From: an uncultured Verrucomicrobiota bacterium | Lineage (GTDB): Bacteria > Verrucomicrobiota > Verrucomicrobiia > Limisphaerales > UBA9464 | DNA: 34,041 bases | Reading direction: 5' to 3' | Assembly: GCA_903842505.1 (NCBI GenBank) | Contig: CAIMMI010000298.1 | Location: 1 to 34,041 of the forward strand | Shown here: one piece after another, positions 1-8,704 of the stretch | How positions within the stretch are numbered: position 1 is the stretch's first letter | Layout of the letters: every line of letters begins with the position of its first letter | Made by a program: the position numbers and the translations under genes | The notes under the pieces: model-generated | What the model saw: only the letters and a program-made list of their open reading frames with translations | The model's database searches: none | What the model was told of the DNA's origin: nothing

Positions 1-108
1 GATGTTCGCGAGGCTCAGGCCGGCAAGGCCCGCGCCACCGATGCGCAGGAACTCGCGGCGGGAGAAGCCGTCACACGTGGCGCCGTATTGGCCGGGGATG
101 GAGATCAT
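1..108 (-). CDS. DUF1501 family protein, N-terminal fragment (cut by window edge)
   Basis: Only the first 36 codons are inside the window, starting at the ATG complementary to 106-108. The visible N-terminus contains SRREFLRIGGAGLAG, a twin-arginine (Tat) signal of the kind that begins DUF1501 proteins, so the product is probably folded before export. It begins 15 bases after the stop of the large DUF1549/DUF1553 gene on the same strand. This order (DUF1553 gene, then DUF1501 gene) is a common pair in Planctomycetota and Verrucomicrobiota. The function of DUF1501 is not established; some members resemble sulfatases. The family call rests on this short signal and the neighbour, so it is an inference. 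Confidence 0.75.
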   Translation of the reverse strand, partial: MISIPGQYGATCDGFSRREFLRIGGAGLAGLSLANI

Positions 109-123
109 GGCGGGAGGTGGGAT

Positions 124-2646
124 TCAGCGGTTGAAGAGGAAGGCGGGGCTGTTGAGGAGGGCCCAGGCAAGGTCCTGGGCGCCGGCAAGGCGATTGGCTC
201 CGGAACCGAGCTGGACGGCAGCCAGTTCCTTGTCGGTGGGCGGGCGGCACAGGCAGGCGAGATAGACCTGCTCGATGACCTTGCGGTCGTCGGCTTCCGA
301 CTGGATGAGGCGGGCGAGGTCGTTGCCGGAGGCGGTGACGCATTCGCCGAGCATCGGGCCGTTCACGAGGTTCAGGGCGTGGGCGAGCGTGACGTTGCCG
401 GCGCGTTCGCATTCGCAGGCGCTCTGGCGTTTCGGTCGGCCAAACAGAGCGAGGAAGTCGCCACCGCCCACCATGCCGTCGGGCGCGGTGACGGCGCGGA
501 CGCCTGCGGGCATGTCCTTGAACTGGGGCCGGTGACCGGTGGCCACGGCGACGGCGTCGAGGAGTTGCTCGGCCGAGAGGCGGCGCGGGAGGGCGTGGGA
601 GAAGTTGACGAGGTCGTCCTGGTTCCATCGGTTCGGCGTGATGGAGAGCTGGTAGGAGCGGGACGTGCAGAAGCTGCGCATGAGCTTGCGCAGGTCGTGG
701 CCGCCGGCGACGAAGTCGCGCTCCAGCATGGCCAGCAGTTCCGGGTTGCTGGGCGGGTTGCCGGCGCGGATGTCGTCGACGGGATCGATGATCCCGCGGC
801 CATAGAAGTAGCTCCAGAAGCGGTTGACGGTGGAGCGCGCGAAGTACGGGTTGTCCGGTGAAGTGAGCCATTCGGCGAACGCCCGGCGGGGATCCTCATC
901 CGGAGCCGGCGCACGGGTCCGGCCGTACGGGACGTGGGGCTTCATCACGGCATCGTTCTTGGGATGCCGGACTTCGCCACCGTTGTAGTTGCGGTAGACG
1001 ATCTCCTCCGAGACCTGCTCGGAGGCGTAGGTCTCAGTACCGCGGATCAGGACGTCGCGTCCGAGCGTCCCGCGCTTGAACGAGACCTGGGCAAAGAAGG
1101 CGCCGAACTCGTAGTACTGGTTCTGGGTCCAGCGTTCGAAGGGATGGTCGTGGCACTTGTTGCAGTTGAAGCGCACGCCGAGGAACGTCTGAGAGATGTC
1201 CTCGGTCATCTTGCCGGAGTCGCGCAGGGCGCGCAGGTAGTTGCCGGCCGGGTTCTCGAAGGTGCTGCCCTGGGCGAGAACAAGGTCGCGGACGAACTGG
1301 TCGTAGGGCCGGTTCTTCGCCAACTGCCCTTCGATCCAGCTGCGGAAGACCCAGACACCCTTCTTGCCGAGGTTCTCGGAGTTGCACTGGAGCAGATCAG
1401 CGAACTTGTTTGCCCAGAACTCGGAGAAGGCCTTCGAACCGAGCAGTTCGTCGACAACGGCTTCGCGCTTCTTCCGCGATTCGACCGGATCCGCCAGGAA
1501 CTTCCGGACCCGATCCGCGGTCGGCGGTTGTCCGGTGAGGTCCAGCGAGACGCGCCGCAGGAACTCGGCATCCGTGCAGGTGTCCGAGGGCAGGATCTGC
1601 ATCCGCTTCAGCTTGGCGTTCACGTGGCCGTCGATGGCGTTGTACTCGGGCATCGGCGTGAACGCGAAGCCCGTCCGGTCCCCCATGACGGCGACTTCGC
1701 GGGCGGAATAGAGACCCTCGTACCGGACGAGTACGGCCATCTCACCGCGGCGGATCGCGGTGAGGGTATTGTCCTTGATGACGGCAATCTCGTCGTTGTT
1801 TGAGGACAGGACGGCATCGTCGGTGACGTCCCGGGTGGTGCCGTCGTTGTACTGGGCCAGGATGATGAACTGCTGGCGGCGCCCCGGCAGGTCGATCTCC
1901 ACGGTCGAGGGGAGGATCGTGATGTTGGTGGCGCGGGCGGAAAGCGACTCGAACTTCGCCCCCTCGGCGATCCATTGGCGCAGGAGCGAGTGGGACTGCG
2001 ATCCAGGCCGGATGGCCTGGCGCCCCTCGTGCGGCACGTCGCCGAGGGGCTTCTGGAGCATGAGCGATTCGTCGACCCGGACGCGGTTCAGGCGACGCCC
2101 GCCGAGGTCGTTGATCAACGCCTGATAATCGTACTCGGGATCGTAGCCGCGGAGGGAGAGCTTGAAGCCATTCTTGCCCTTGGCGGAACCGTGGCAGGGA
2201 CCGGCACTGCAACCGGCCTTGGAAAGGATGGGTTCGATGTCACGGACGAACCCAACGGGCCGGGTCTGCACGCCGGTGACCTTCACCGGGAGCGTGGCCT
2301 TCTGTCCGCCGGCTTCCACAGTGACCGTTCCCTCGCCGGTCTTGAGTCCGCTGACGAGTCCGTTGGTGGTGACGCGAAGGGTCTCCGAAGAAACGGTCCA
2401 GCGGGCGTCGCCCGTCAGGTCGATGCGGCCTCCGTCGGAGCGTTCGCCGATCACCAGGACGCGGCGGGCGTCGCGGGCGTCTTCGAGGCTGAGGGAGGTC
2501 GGTTCCAGGCGGATCGCCTTGAGCGCGGGAAGGGGCGGCGCGGGCGGCAGGACCTTGTCCGATGTTGCCATCTCTGCGGCAACGGCCATCGAGGCAAGCC
2601 AACCCAGGCCGGTGGCCAGGGCGAACGGTTGGAGCAGAATGCGCAT
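124..2646 (-). CDS. Secreted DUF1549/DUF1553 protein with cytochrome-like and Ig-like domains
   Basis: 840 residues with an N-terminal signal peptide (about 1-24, ending AVAA). An Ig-like Big_2-type domain lies at about 45-125. A planctomycete cytochrome C-like segment follows with CSAGPCH at 146-152. A second Ig-like domain is at about 243-322. DUF1549 runs from about 335 to 530 and contains CNKCHDHPFE at 495-504, and DUF1553 runs from about 590 to 830. CxxCH motifs suggest covalent haem, but CSAGPCH has four residues between the cysteines, so haem at that site is uncertain. The family is known from Planctomycetota and Verrucomicrobiota, usually beside DUF1501, and its biochemical role is unknown; a role in extracellular polymer breakdown has been guessed. 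The ATG at 2646 is directly followed by the signal peptide. Confidence 0.9.
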   Translation of the reverse strand: MRILLQPFALATGLGWLASMAVAAEMATSDKVLPPAPPLPALKAIRLEPTSLSLEDARDARRVLVIGERSDGGRIDLTGDARWTVSSETLRVTTNGLVSGLKTGEGTVTVEAGGQKATLPVKVTGVQTRPVGFVRDIEPILSKAGCSAGPCHGSAKGKNGFKLSLRGYDPEYDYQALINDLGGRRLNRVRVDESLMLQKPLGDVPHEGRQAIRPGSQSHSLLRQWIAEGAKFESLSARATNITILPSTVEIDLPGRRQQFIILAQYNDGTTRDVTDDAVLSSNNDEIAVIKDNTLTAIRRGEMAVLVRYEGLYSAREVAVMGDRTGFAFTPMPEYNAIDGHVNAKLKRMQILPSDTCTDAEFLRRVSLDLTGQPPTADRVRKFLADPVESRKKREAVVDELLGSKAFSEFWANKFADLLQCNSENLGKKGVWVFRSWIEGQLAKNRPYDQFVRDLVLAQGSTFENPAGNYLRALRDSGKMTEDISQTFLGVRFNCNKCHDHPFERWTQNQYYEFGAFFAQVSFKRGTLGRDVLIRGTETYASEQVSEEIVYRNYNGGEVRHPKNDAVMKPHVPYGRTRAPAPDEDPRRAFAEWLTSPDNPYFARSTVNRFWSYFYGRGIIDPVDDIRAGNPPSNPELLAMLERDFVAGGHDLRKLMRSFCTSRSYQLSITPNRWNQDDLVNFSHALPRRLSAEQLLDAVAVATGHRPQFKDMPAGVRAVTAPDGMVGGGDFLALFGRPKRQSACECERAGNVTLAHALNLVNGPMLGECVTASGNDLARLIQSEADDRKVIEQVYLACLCRPPTDKELAAVQLGSGANRLAGAQDLAWALLNSPAFLFNR

Positions 2647-2803
2647 AGTGGGAACTTCCGCAGGCTACGCCTCGGCGCGAAGCTTGCGCAAGAGGCCGGG
2701 TGGGAAGATTCCGGAGTACAAGGCGAGAAGCGGATCGCATCGAGGGGGGATGCCCGACCTAGGCCTCGTCTGAGCCGTAACCATGCGATTCAAGGCGGGG
2801 AAA

Positions 2804-2943
2804 GGTTCACGCGGAGACGCGGAGACGCGGAGAAAGGCCACTTGGATGGCAAGCGGGTCAGTCACCGTTGGGTGAATGGATGCCGACGTTGGAATAGTCG
2901 TGACCGGGCTCTCTCTCCGCGCTCTCCGCGGCTCCGCGTGAGA
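2804..2943. repeat. Dispersed inverted repeat, TTCACGCGGAGACGCGGAG family, copy 1
   Basis: The left arm TTCACGCGGAGACGCGGAG (from 2806) is matched by an imperfect inverted right arm ending CTCCGCGTGAG near 2942, with about 100 bases of unrelated spacer between. The same arms, in the same order and with similar spacing, recur at 21634-21770. The element occupies most of the otherwise empty gap between the DUF1553 gene and the PEP-CTERM gene (2647-3046). I see no gene or clear terminator in that gap. Confidence 0.75.
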
Positions 2944-3046
2944 TTACTACTGCATGGACACGGCATGGCGGGTTTGTTCCATGCGCCGGACGTTCACCTG
3001 GGACGAGCGGTGAGGTGGATGGTCCGAGCTTGGCAACCGCTGCCCA

Positions 3047-3724
3047 TCATCGGCCGGACTTCGGGTCCTGCGGCCTTGACCGGAGGCAGGCCTTCGCGAG
3101 CAGGCCGCCGCCGAGCACGAGGAGGATCCAGGTGGACGGCTCGGGAATGGTCGCGAACTGGAAGTTGGCGCCGAAGGTCGTCGGCGAGAGCGGTTCGCGG
3201 AATCCGGTGGGGTAATTCAGTCCGGGAGCTTCGGCTGCGCCGCGGCTGCCCTCAAAGGTGATTCCGGGACTGGCGTAAAACTGGTTGGCAAGGATCAAAC
3301 TGGCGTACAGGTCCCCGACGCTCCCGTAGAAGCCCGATGCGGCGACGATGTAGTCGGTGTTCGCGGCGAGGGTGAAGCCGGCGATGTCGACATACCGGAA
3401 CGCACCCACCAACGAGGTTTCCGCCCCGGCGGGAATCGTCGCCGTGATCAGCGGCGATTCGTTGCCGACGGTCCAGATCCCGACGGTGTGGGCATCGATG
3501 AATCCGTCTCCGAGATGGTCGAAGGCACCCAGGGCCGTGACGCGGATGTCCGTCTGCGTCCGGAACTGGAATCCGATCGTGAACGGGCCGTCGTCGTCGC
3601 TGAAGAAGTCCGCGTTGAGGCCATCCCAGACGAGGGCAGGATCCGCGGCGTGGGTGGCGACGGAGAAGCTGGCGAGCAGGGCGAAGCTCACCGCGACACC
3701 GCTTCGGTGTCGGAAGGGATGCAT
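3047..3724 (-). CDS. PEP-CTERM sorting-domain protein (DUF4082-like body)
   Basis: 225 residues from the ATG complementary to 3722-3724. I chose this start because it is directly followed by a signal peptide (MHPFRHRSGVAVSFALLASF, then VATHAA); the frame stays open upstream but encodes unlikely sequence. The C-terminus has the PEP-CTERM pattern: IPEPSTW, a hydrophobic stretch, then Arg-rich CLRSR. Such proteins are exported and processed by an exosortase, and are often linked to extracellular polysaccharide. The body (FFSDDDGPFTIGFQF, IGIWT-like and YIVAASG segments) resembles DUF4082 beta-sandwich domains. No exosortase is in the window. An AraC-type regulator starts 136 bases away in the opposite direction, which could mean local control. 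Confidence 0.85.
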   Translation of the reverse strand: MHPFRHRSGVAVSFALLASFSVATHAADPALVWDGLNADFFSDDDGPFTIGFQFRTQTDIRVTALGAFDHLGDGFIDAHTVGIWTVGNESPLITATIPAGAETSLVGAFRYVDIAGFTLAANTDYIVAASGFYGSVGDLYASLILANQFYASPGITFEGSRGAAEAPGLNYPTGFREPLSPTTFGANFQFATIPEPSTWILLVLGGGLLAKACLRSRPQDPKSGR

Positions 3725-3860
3725 GGTTCGGATTTCAGGCGAAGGCACCGTCATTGGCGAGTCCGGTCTTCGGAACGGCTCATCCAGAGTCTCGCCCCCC
3801 TGGCTTCGCGGGCGCGTGGCGGCAATTGCGGTTCGGCGGAACAGCCCATAGCTTCGACGC

Positions 3861-4829
3861 ATGGCGTCCGGAGTTCGCAAGATGGCTGCACCGGTCCTGA
3901 GCGAAGCCGCGACGTGGCGGGCGATCGGGGCCAGTTGGGGACAATTGTTCGGGGATTTCCGTCGGTTGGGCGTGAGTTTCGAGTGGCATGAGTTCACCCC
4001 GCGGGAGCACTTCGACTGGTCGCGGAGTTTTCATCCGGAAAGCCTCGAGATCTGCCTGAACCTGTCGGGCACTGCCGAGGTGGGGCCGGCGGGGCAGGCG
4101 GTCCGTTTTGGTCCCGGAACAGCCGGATTCTATCGACAGGGCAAGACGCCGTTGCGGGCGGTCCGGTTCGCTGGGGAGGCGCACCAGTTCATCACGGTGG
4201 AACTCTCACCGGCCTTCCTGACGCGGCACCTCACGGTCGAGACCCCGGATCTGCATCCACTGGTTGTGGCCGCGCTCGGCGGCAAGGATCGCGACAGCGG
4301 CGTGGCTCCGGTGACGGCCTTGAACGCACGCCAACGGGAGTTGATGGCGAGCCTGCGCCAACCTCCGGTGCTGGCCAGCGCCCAGACCCTGTGGTTCCAG
4401 GCCAAGGCCATGGAGTTGATGGGAGAACTCTTCTTCCAGCCTTCTTCGACGGACGAACTCTTCTGCCACCGGCAACAGCGGGTGGCCCGGGATCGTGTGG
4501 AGGCAGTGCTTGCCATCCTGCGGCGGCATCTGGCCCAGACGCCACCGCTCGAACAGATTGCCCGGGAGGTCGGGTGCAGCCCCTTCTACCTCAGCCGGAC
4601 CTTCTCGAAGGAGACCGGCCAGACCATCCCGCAGTATGTCCGACAACTGCGCATGGAGAAGGCCGCAGGCCTGTTGCGGACGGGTCGATACAACGTGACG
4701 GAGGTCGCGATGGAGGTCGGGTACAATTCCCTGAGCCACTTCAGCCAGACGTTTCACCAGACTTACGGGTGCTGCCCAGGGCTGTATCCCATGGCGATCC
4801 CGGGTACCGCAGAATCCAAGCAACCCTGA
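3861..4829 (+). CDS. AraC family transcriptional regulator
   Basis: 322 residues. The C-terminal 100 residues (about 210-310) form two helix-turn-helix units: LEQIAREVGCSPFYLSRTF at 230-248 and VTEVAMEVGYNSLSHFSQTF at 279-298, ending with the AraC-typical pattern GYNSLSHFSQTFHQ...G..P. The N-terminal part (about 40-130) looks like a cupin-type sensor domain, which in this family binds a small ligand, but the ligand cannot be read from sequence. It is divergent from the PEP-CTERM gene and 99 bases upstream of a dehydrogenase gene on the same strand; either could be a target. ATG 3861 is used; ATG 3882 is possible. Confidence 0.9.
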   Translation: MASGVRKMAAPVLSEAATWRAIGASWGQLFGDFRRLGVSFEWHEFTPREHFDWSRSFHPESLEICLNLSGTAEVGPAGQAVRFGPGTAGFYRQGKTPLRAVRFAGEAHQFITVELSPAFLTRHLTVETPDLHPLVVAALGGKDRDSGVAPVTALNARQRELMASLRQPPVLASAQTLWFQAKAMELMGELFFQPSSTDELFCHRQQRVARDRVEAVLAILRRHLAQTPPLEQIAREVGCSPFYLSRTFSKETGQTIPQYVRQLRMEKAAGLLRTGRYNVTEVAMEVGYNSLSHFSQTFHQTYGCCPGLYPMAIPGTAESKQP

Positions 4830-4928
4830 GTTCGGGGCCACGAAGGTCTCCGGGCCCGTGAACCCGGGAACGTCCTCCGGTCCACTGGCATCTGGCCAGC
4901 CCGTCCCGACCCGGGTTACCTTGCCGAC

Positions 4929-5717
4929 ATGCAGACGGATCTGTCCGGCAAGGTGGTCGTGATCTCTGGGGCGGCGCGGGGCATTGGCGCGGCGACGGCG
5001 CGGGCTTTCAGCCGGGAGGCGGCGTGGGTCGTGATCGTCGATCGGGACGTGCAGGCGGGGAAGATGCTGGAGCGGACGATCGGCAAGGCCCAGTTCATCG
5101 AGGCCGACCTCACCTCGGAGGCCGCGTGCGAGAACGTCATCCAGGCGACGTTGAAGCAGTTCAAGGGGGTGGACGTGCTGGTGAACAACGCGGGAGCGAA
5201 TGACGGCCTGGACCTCGAAGCCAAGCCGTCGGTGTTCATGGAGTCGGTGAAGAAGAACCTCCTGCATGTCTACGCACTGACCCACTTCGCACGGGAGGCG
5301 CTGATCCAGTCGAAGGGCTCGATCGTGAACATCAGTTCCAAGGTGGCTGAAACGGGACAGGGCGGGACTTCGGCCTATGCCGCTGCCAAGGGGGCGATCA
5401 ACGCCCTCACCCGCGAGTGGGCCGTGGCCTTTGCCAAAAAGGGTGTCCGCGTGAACTGCGTGGTTCCAGCCGAATGCGACACCGACCAATACCAGCGTTG
5501 GTTCGCAACGCAGAAGGACCCGGCGTCCGCCCGGGCCGGGATCGAACGGTTGGTTCCGTTCGGTCACCGGTTGACCAAGCCTGAGGAAGTTGCCGACACG
5601 ATTGTGTTCCTGTCTTCGATCCGCGCCTCGCACATCACGGGACAGTTCATCCATGTCGACGGTGGATACACCCACCTCGACCGGGCAGCGTCCGGTGACC
5701 AGACGAAGTGGAGCTGA
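4929..5717 (+). CDS. Short-chain dehydrogenase/reductase (SDR)
   Basis: 262 residues, full length for a classical SDR. The nucleotide-binding motif SGAARGIG is at 13-20, NNAG at 86-89, a catalytic Ser at about 136-137, and YAAAK at 150-154 (Tyr150 and Lys154). The C-terminus has the usual ITGQFIHVDGG block. It should be a cytoplasmic NAD(P)-dependent oxidoreductase. The substrate is not certain; the overall look is of sugar-type dehydrogenases such as L-fucose dehydrogenase, which is only an impression. It follows the AraC regulator by 99 bases, so sugar-responsive control is a reasonable hypothesis. Confidence 0.9.
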   Translation: MQTDLSGKVVVISGAARGIGAATARAFSREAAWVVIVDRDVQAGKMLERTIGKAQFIEADLTSEAACENVIQATLKQFKGVDVLVNNAGANDGLDLEAKPSVFMESVKKNLLHVYALTHFAREALIQSKGSIVNISSKVAETGQGGTSAYAAAKGAINALTREWAVAFAKKGVRVNCVVPAECDTDQYQRWFATQKDPASARAGIERLVPFGHRLTKPEEVADTIVFLSSIRASHITGQFIHVDGGYTHLDRAASGDQTKWS

Positions 5718-5803
5718 GATCCGGCTCGGGGCTCCGAGGCCAACGCCGATGAGGCGGCGTGGAACTTCTGGTCAGCATCCCTCGGCCATTCCACCCTTGG
5801 AGC

Positions 5804-6214
5804 ATGAGCGCGCACAGCGTCGACCCCACGCCTGAAGACAAGCTGGCCCGTCGGATGGTGGCCTTGGGTATTGCCGAGGAGGACCTCGAGGAGACGTTCG
5901 TCCGGTCGGGCGGCAACGGAGGACAGAACGTGAACAAGGTCGCCACGTGCGTCGTGCTGGTCCACCGGCCAACCGGGATCCAGGTCAAGTGCCAGACGAC
6001 CCGGCATCAGGCCCAGAACCGCTTCCTCGCCCGCGAGCAGTTGATGGATCGCATCGAGTCAGAGCGGAAGGCGCGGATCGATGCCGAACGGGACCGCATC
6101 GAGAAGGCGCGCCGCCAGAAGCGACCCCGGTCGCGCGCGGCGAAGCAGCGCATCCTGGCCAACAAGGCGCATCAGTCCGCGAAGAAGTCCTCGCGAAAGC
6201 CGAAGTACGATTGA
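5804..6214 (+). CDS. Stand-alone GGQ-domain release-factor-like protein
   Basis: 136 residues. [11 protein letters not shown] at 35-45 carries the GGQ motif (39-41) that triggers peptidyl-tRNA hydrolysis in class I release factors. The C-terminal half is a long, very basic Lys/Arg-rich tail ([16 protein letters not shown]), as in ribosome-binding rescue factors of the ArfB/YaeJ type. No codon-recognition domain is present. I chose ATG 5804 (preceded by TTGGAG) over the upstream ATG 5759, which adds 15 unlikely residues. It probably rescues stalled ribosomes or hydrolyses peptidyl-tRNA. Exact subfamily (ArfB-like or the short PrfH-like group) is not resolved. Confidence 0.85.
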   Translation: MSAHSVDPTPEDKLARRMVALGIAEEDLEETFVRSGGNGGQNVNKVATCVVLVHRPTGIQVKCQTTRHQAQNRFLAREQLMDRIESERKARIDAERDRIEKARRQKRPRSRAAKQRILANKAHQSAKKSSRKPKYD

Positions 6215-6305
6215 GACCGGAAGCAGCGGTGAGGTCCGAGGATCCCAACAACGGCAATGGGGTCCTCCACAGGTTGCCCCGGGTTACGGTCGTCCCCGCT
6301 CACCC

Positions 6306-6713
6306 TCAGCGGACGAAGGCAACCCAACCGTAGACGACCGGAAGCGCTGCGAAGACAAGGTTGGCCAGGTGGAGCCCGATGCGGCGCCACGGGTCAGTGA
6401 GGTAGGGACGGAGGTCGAAGATGAAATGCGCAGCGACCAAGCGGACGGTCCAGAAGACCATGAGGAATCCGCAGACCGCCCGGGCGAGGCGCGTTCCGGA
6501 CGCGAGGTCCTCGGCGAGAAGAAAGGTCCCGAGGCCAAAGGAAACCAGGCTCAGCCCGATGAAACTGTAGTAGACCCAGAACAGGGAGCGGACGAAGGGT
6601 GGCACGCTCGCGAGGTGGGTCCGCAGTCCGACGACGCCGGGCATCAGGAGCCCCGCGGCGATCAATCCCAGATGGGTGAGGGCAGCAAGCTTGAGGATGA
6701 GGACAGCATTCAT
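6306..6713 (-). CDS. Small integral membrane protein, unknown function
   Basis: 135 residues with about four predicted membrane segments (around 5-30, 38-62, 78-98 and 112-133). I do not recognise the family. The ATG lies 5 bases after the stop of the acyltransferase-like gene on the same strand, so the two are almost certainly co-transcribed and may work together in the membrane. The start is the only ATG that leaves the first hydrophobic segment intact. Confidence 0.75.
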   Translation of the reverse strand: MNAVLILKLAALTHLGLIAAGLLMPGVVGLRTHLASVPPFVRSLFWVYYSFIGLSLVSFGLGTFLLAEDLASGTRLARAVCGFLMVFWTVRLVAAHFIFDLRPYLTDPWRRIGLHLANLVFAALPVVYGWVAFVR

Positions 6714-6718
6714 GGTGT

Positions 6719-7609
6719 TCAGGGGAGACGTTGGATCCAATCCAGCATGGGAAGAATGACCCGTTCGACGAAGACCGGGGGAAAGAGACAGCCCACAGGC
6801 CCGAGCAGGAGGATCCACGCAAGGGCTCGTCGTCGGATCGGGTGAGTTGCGAAGGCAGGCTGCCTCTCCAGCAGGAGTCCGCCGGCCTGGATCGAAAAGA
6901 AGAGCGTGGGCAGTCCGTATCCGCCGCCCGCCGGCAGGGTGATGACGGCTTCGTGAAGGAATCCGGAACCGATGAAGACAACAACGAGCGCGGACCGGGG
7001 TCCGATCCTGCGGGCGAGCGGGCGGAACACCTGCCTGTCCGCAAGGGCCGCAAAGGCCGTGTTCCATCGACGCCCCCAGAAGTCCGCCAGGGAGTCGGAG
7101 CGCAGGGGTTGGAGCATGAGGGGCCGGGCATTGAGCCCGAAGGACCGGTAGACGAGGGCGAGAAGGTGGAAGCTTCCGAAGTGCAGCGTCAGAATCATGC
7201 CGACCATGCCGATCCATCCGCGGACCATCGGGTGGCTGATCCGTGGCGCGACGAAAACAACGAGCAGGAGGCCAACCAGGAGGAGCCGCGCCGGGGGAAA
7301 CCAGTCGGTGCGCGAGGGCCGACCACTCTCCAGCAGTGGTCGGGTGAATTCGTCGGGGGCCAGCCCCGGCCAGGCAGCGAGGTAAAGGAATCGGGTCCGG
7401 AGCGGGACCAGGTTCTCCCTGGAGGTGGCGTAGGTGAGCCATTTGAATCCGAGGAAGAGGGCGATGGCCATGAGCCACATGAAGGCCCAGGACGGAACGG
7501 GATTCCGCAGGGAGAGGGCGAAGAGAGGGAGGATGACGAGGGGGACGAAGGCGGTGGCCCGGAGGGAGCGGGGGCAGGCGGTTCGCTTTACTTCACACGC
7601 GTCAATCAT
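6719..7609 (-). CDS. Wax synthase / MBOAT-like membrane acyltransferase
   Basis: 296 residues with about seven hydrophobic segments. The block SLADFWGRRWN at 173-183 followed by GSGFLHE at 214-220 matches the conserved region of the wax-synthase-like branch of membrane-bound O-acyltransferases, where the His of the FLHE block (His219) is the presumed catalytic residue. The reaction would be transfer of an acyl chain to an alcohol or sugar acceptor at the membrane; the substrate is unknown. I use ATG 7609; a TTG at 7651 would add 14 residues. It is followed after 5 bases by the small membrane protein gene. Confidence 0.75.
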   Translation of the reverse strand: MIDACEVKRTACPRSLRATAFVPLVILPLFALSLRNPVPSWAFMWLMAIALFLGFKWLTYATSRENLVPLRTRFLYLAAWPGLAPDEFTRPLLESGRPSRTDWFPPARLLLVGLLLVVFVAPRISHPMVRGWIGMVGMILTLHFGSFHLLALVYRSFGLNARPLMLQPLRSDSLADFWGRRWNTAFAALADRQVFRPLARRIGPRSALVVVFIGSGFLHEAVITLPAGGGYGLPTLFFSIQAGGLLLERQPAFATHPIRRRALAWILLLGPVGCLFPPVFVERVILPMLDWIQRLP

Positions 7610-8040
7610 TTCACTAAAGACAGAAATAAAGGAATCAAGGCGCGCGGACAAGCCGGATCTCAGCCCGACCCGTCACTCAGGGAGTTGGGCTCCGATGTAT
7701 TTCTTACCCCTACAGAGACCGGCCCCCTGAAATGCCCTTTATGGGGTATTCTTAATCCAAGACGAAATCCAGGTGGCTCCCATCCATTGCAAACACCTTT
7801 AAACGAATGGATACCGTGGATTTTATGACTGCCTGAGCCGGCATTTGCACCTGTTCCACGGCAATTTTTGTACCTACTTATGGCTATTTTAATCAAATAA
7901 TCTTTTTGCGTACCCGTAAGAAGTGTTGGCCTTTACATCACGGTAGGGGTTATTACTACACGCACAGTTTGAACGCCCTGTAGGGGTGACGGTAGGAACC
8001 GTCCAGAACCGAGGGGCTCAAGCGTCCAACTGATACTGTT
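7610..8040. other. AT-richer intergenic gap with TGTAGGGG boxes
   Basis: About 430 bases between the divergent acyltransferase gene and the secreted-protein gene at 8041. Composition is clearly more AT-rich than the surrounding genes, especially about 7860-7910. It contains CCCCTACA at 7707-7714, GGTAGGGG at 7942-7949 and TGTAGGGG at 7979-7986. I see no convincing coding region; short frames here have no recognisable domain. It probably carries the promoters of both flanking genes. Confidence 0.6.
7979..7986 (+). promoter_or_regulatory. TGTAGGGG box upstream of the 8041 gene
   Basis: TGTAGGGG ends 54 bases before the ATG at 8041. The same box, on the other strand, ends 56 bases before the ATG of the metalloprotease gene at 13749. 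Shared sequence at a matching distance suggests a promoter or regulator site, but a dispersed repeat is not excluded. Confidence 0.35.
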
Positions 8041-8691
8041 ATGAAGGGCTATCTGGGGTTCGGTCGGTGCACGGAGATCTGCGCGACCGGTGAGGGGAAC
8101 GGGAATTTTTCGGCGCTCGCGACCGCAGGTGCGGTGGGCCAGCTGCTTCGGACGCTGGTGCTGTTGGCATTGCTGACCTGGTCTGCTGCTCCGGCGCGGG
8201 CCGGCCGGCCATTGGCAGAGAACCTCGTTTTTGGCTCGGTTTCCAAGGCGGGTCGGGGGGAACTCGGCACGAATCTCGTGATCGAAGCGCGGCGCGGCGA
8301 TGTCGGGCCGGTGGTCGCCCGATGCCGGATCGGCGAGGATCCCGGAGCGGGGGATCTCTTCTTCCTCCGCATCCAACGCGAGTCGGCCCCGGCGCTGTCT
8401 CCGGTGGCGGTGGATGCAGAAGACGTGCTGACGCTGGTGGTCAGCGAGGCTGGAAAAGCCTCGTACAAGACTCGGATCAAGATGCCGGCTCCGGGGCGCT
8501 GTCTCCGGATCGATTTCGGCGAGGCAGGTGTTGAAGTGGTGGTGACCGAGGTGGATCAGGCGCCGATGCCTGTCCGGAAGCCGATGATCGTCCGTACCGA
8601 CCGTGGTGGAGCCAATGCTGAATCGGCGAGACCCATGGAACTCGCGGCGTCGACCCTGCGGGTGGTTGAGCAACGCTGGATGGTTCGCTGA
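8041..8691 (+). CDS. Secreted protein of unknown function
   Basis: 216 residues. A hydrophobic stretch at about 36-46 (LLRTLVLLALLTW) followed by APARAG looks like a signal peptide with an unusually long N-region, so the true start might lie further in. The mature part (NLVIEARRGD, FFLRIQRES, IDFGEAGVEVVV) looks like a beta-sandwich domain, but I do not recognise the family. It ends 13 bases from the convergent gene at 8705, leaving little room for a terminator. Confidence 0.55.
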   Translation: MKGYLGFGRCTEICATGEGNGNFSALATAGAVGQLLRTLVLLALLTWSAAPARAGRPLAENLVFGSVSKAGRGELGTNLVIEARRGDVGPVVARCRIGEDPGAGDLFFLRIQRESAPALSPVAVDAEDVLTLVVSEAGKASYKTRIKMPAPGRCLRIDFGEAGVEVVVTEVDQAPMPVRKPMIVRTDRGGANAESARPMELAASTLRVVEQRWMVR

Positions 8692-8704
8692 AGCGTCCGA
8701 AGGA

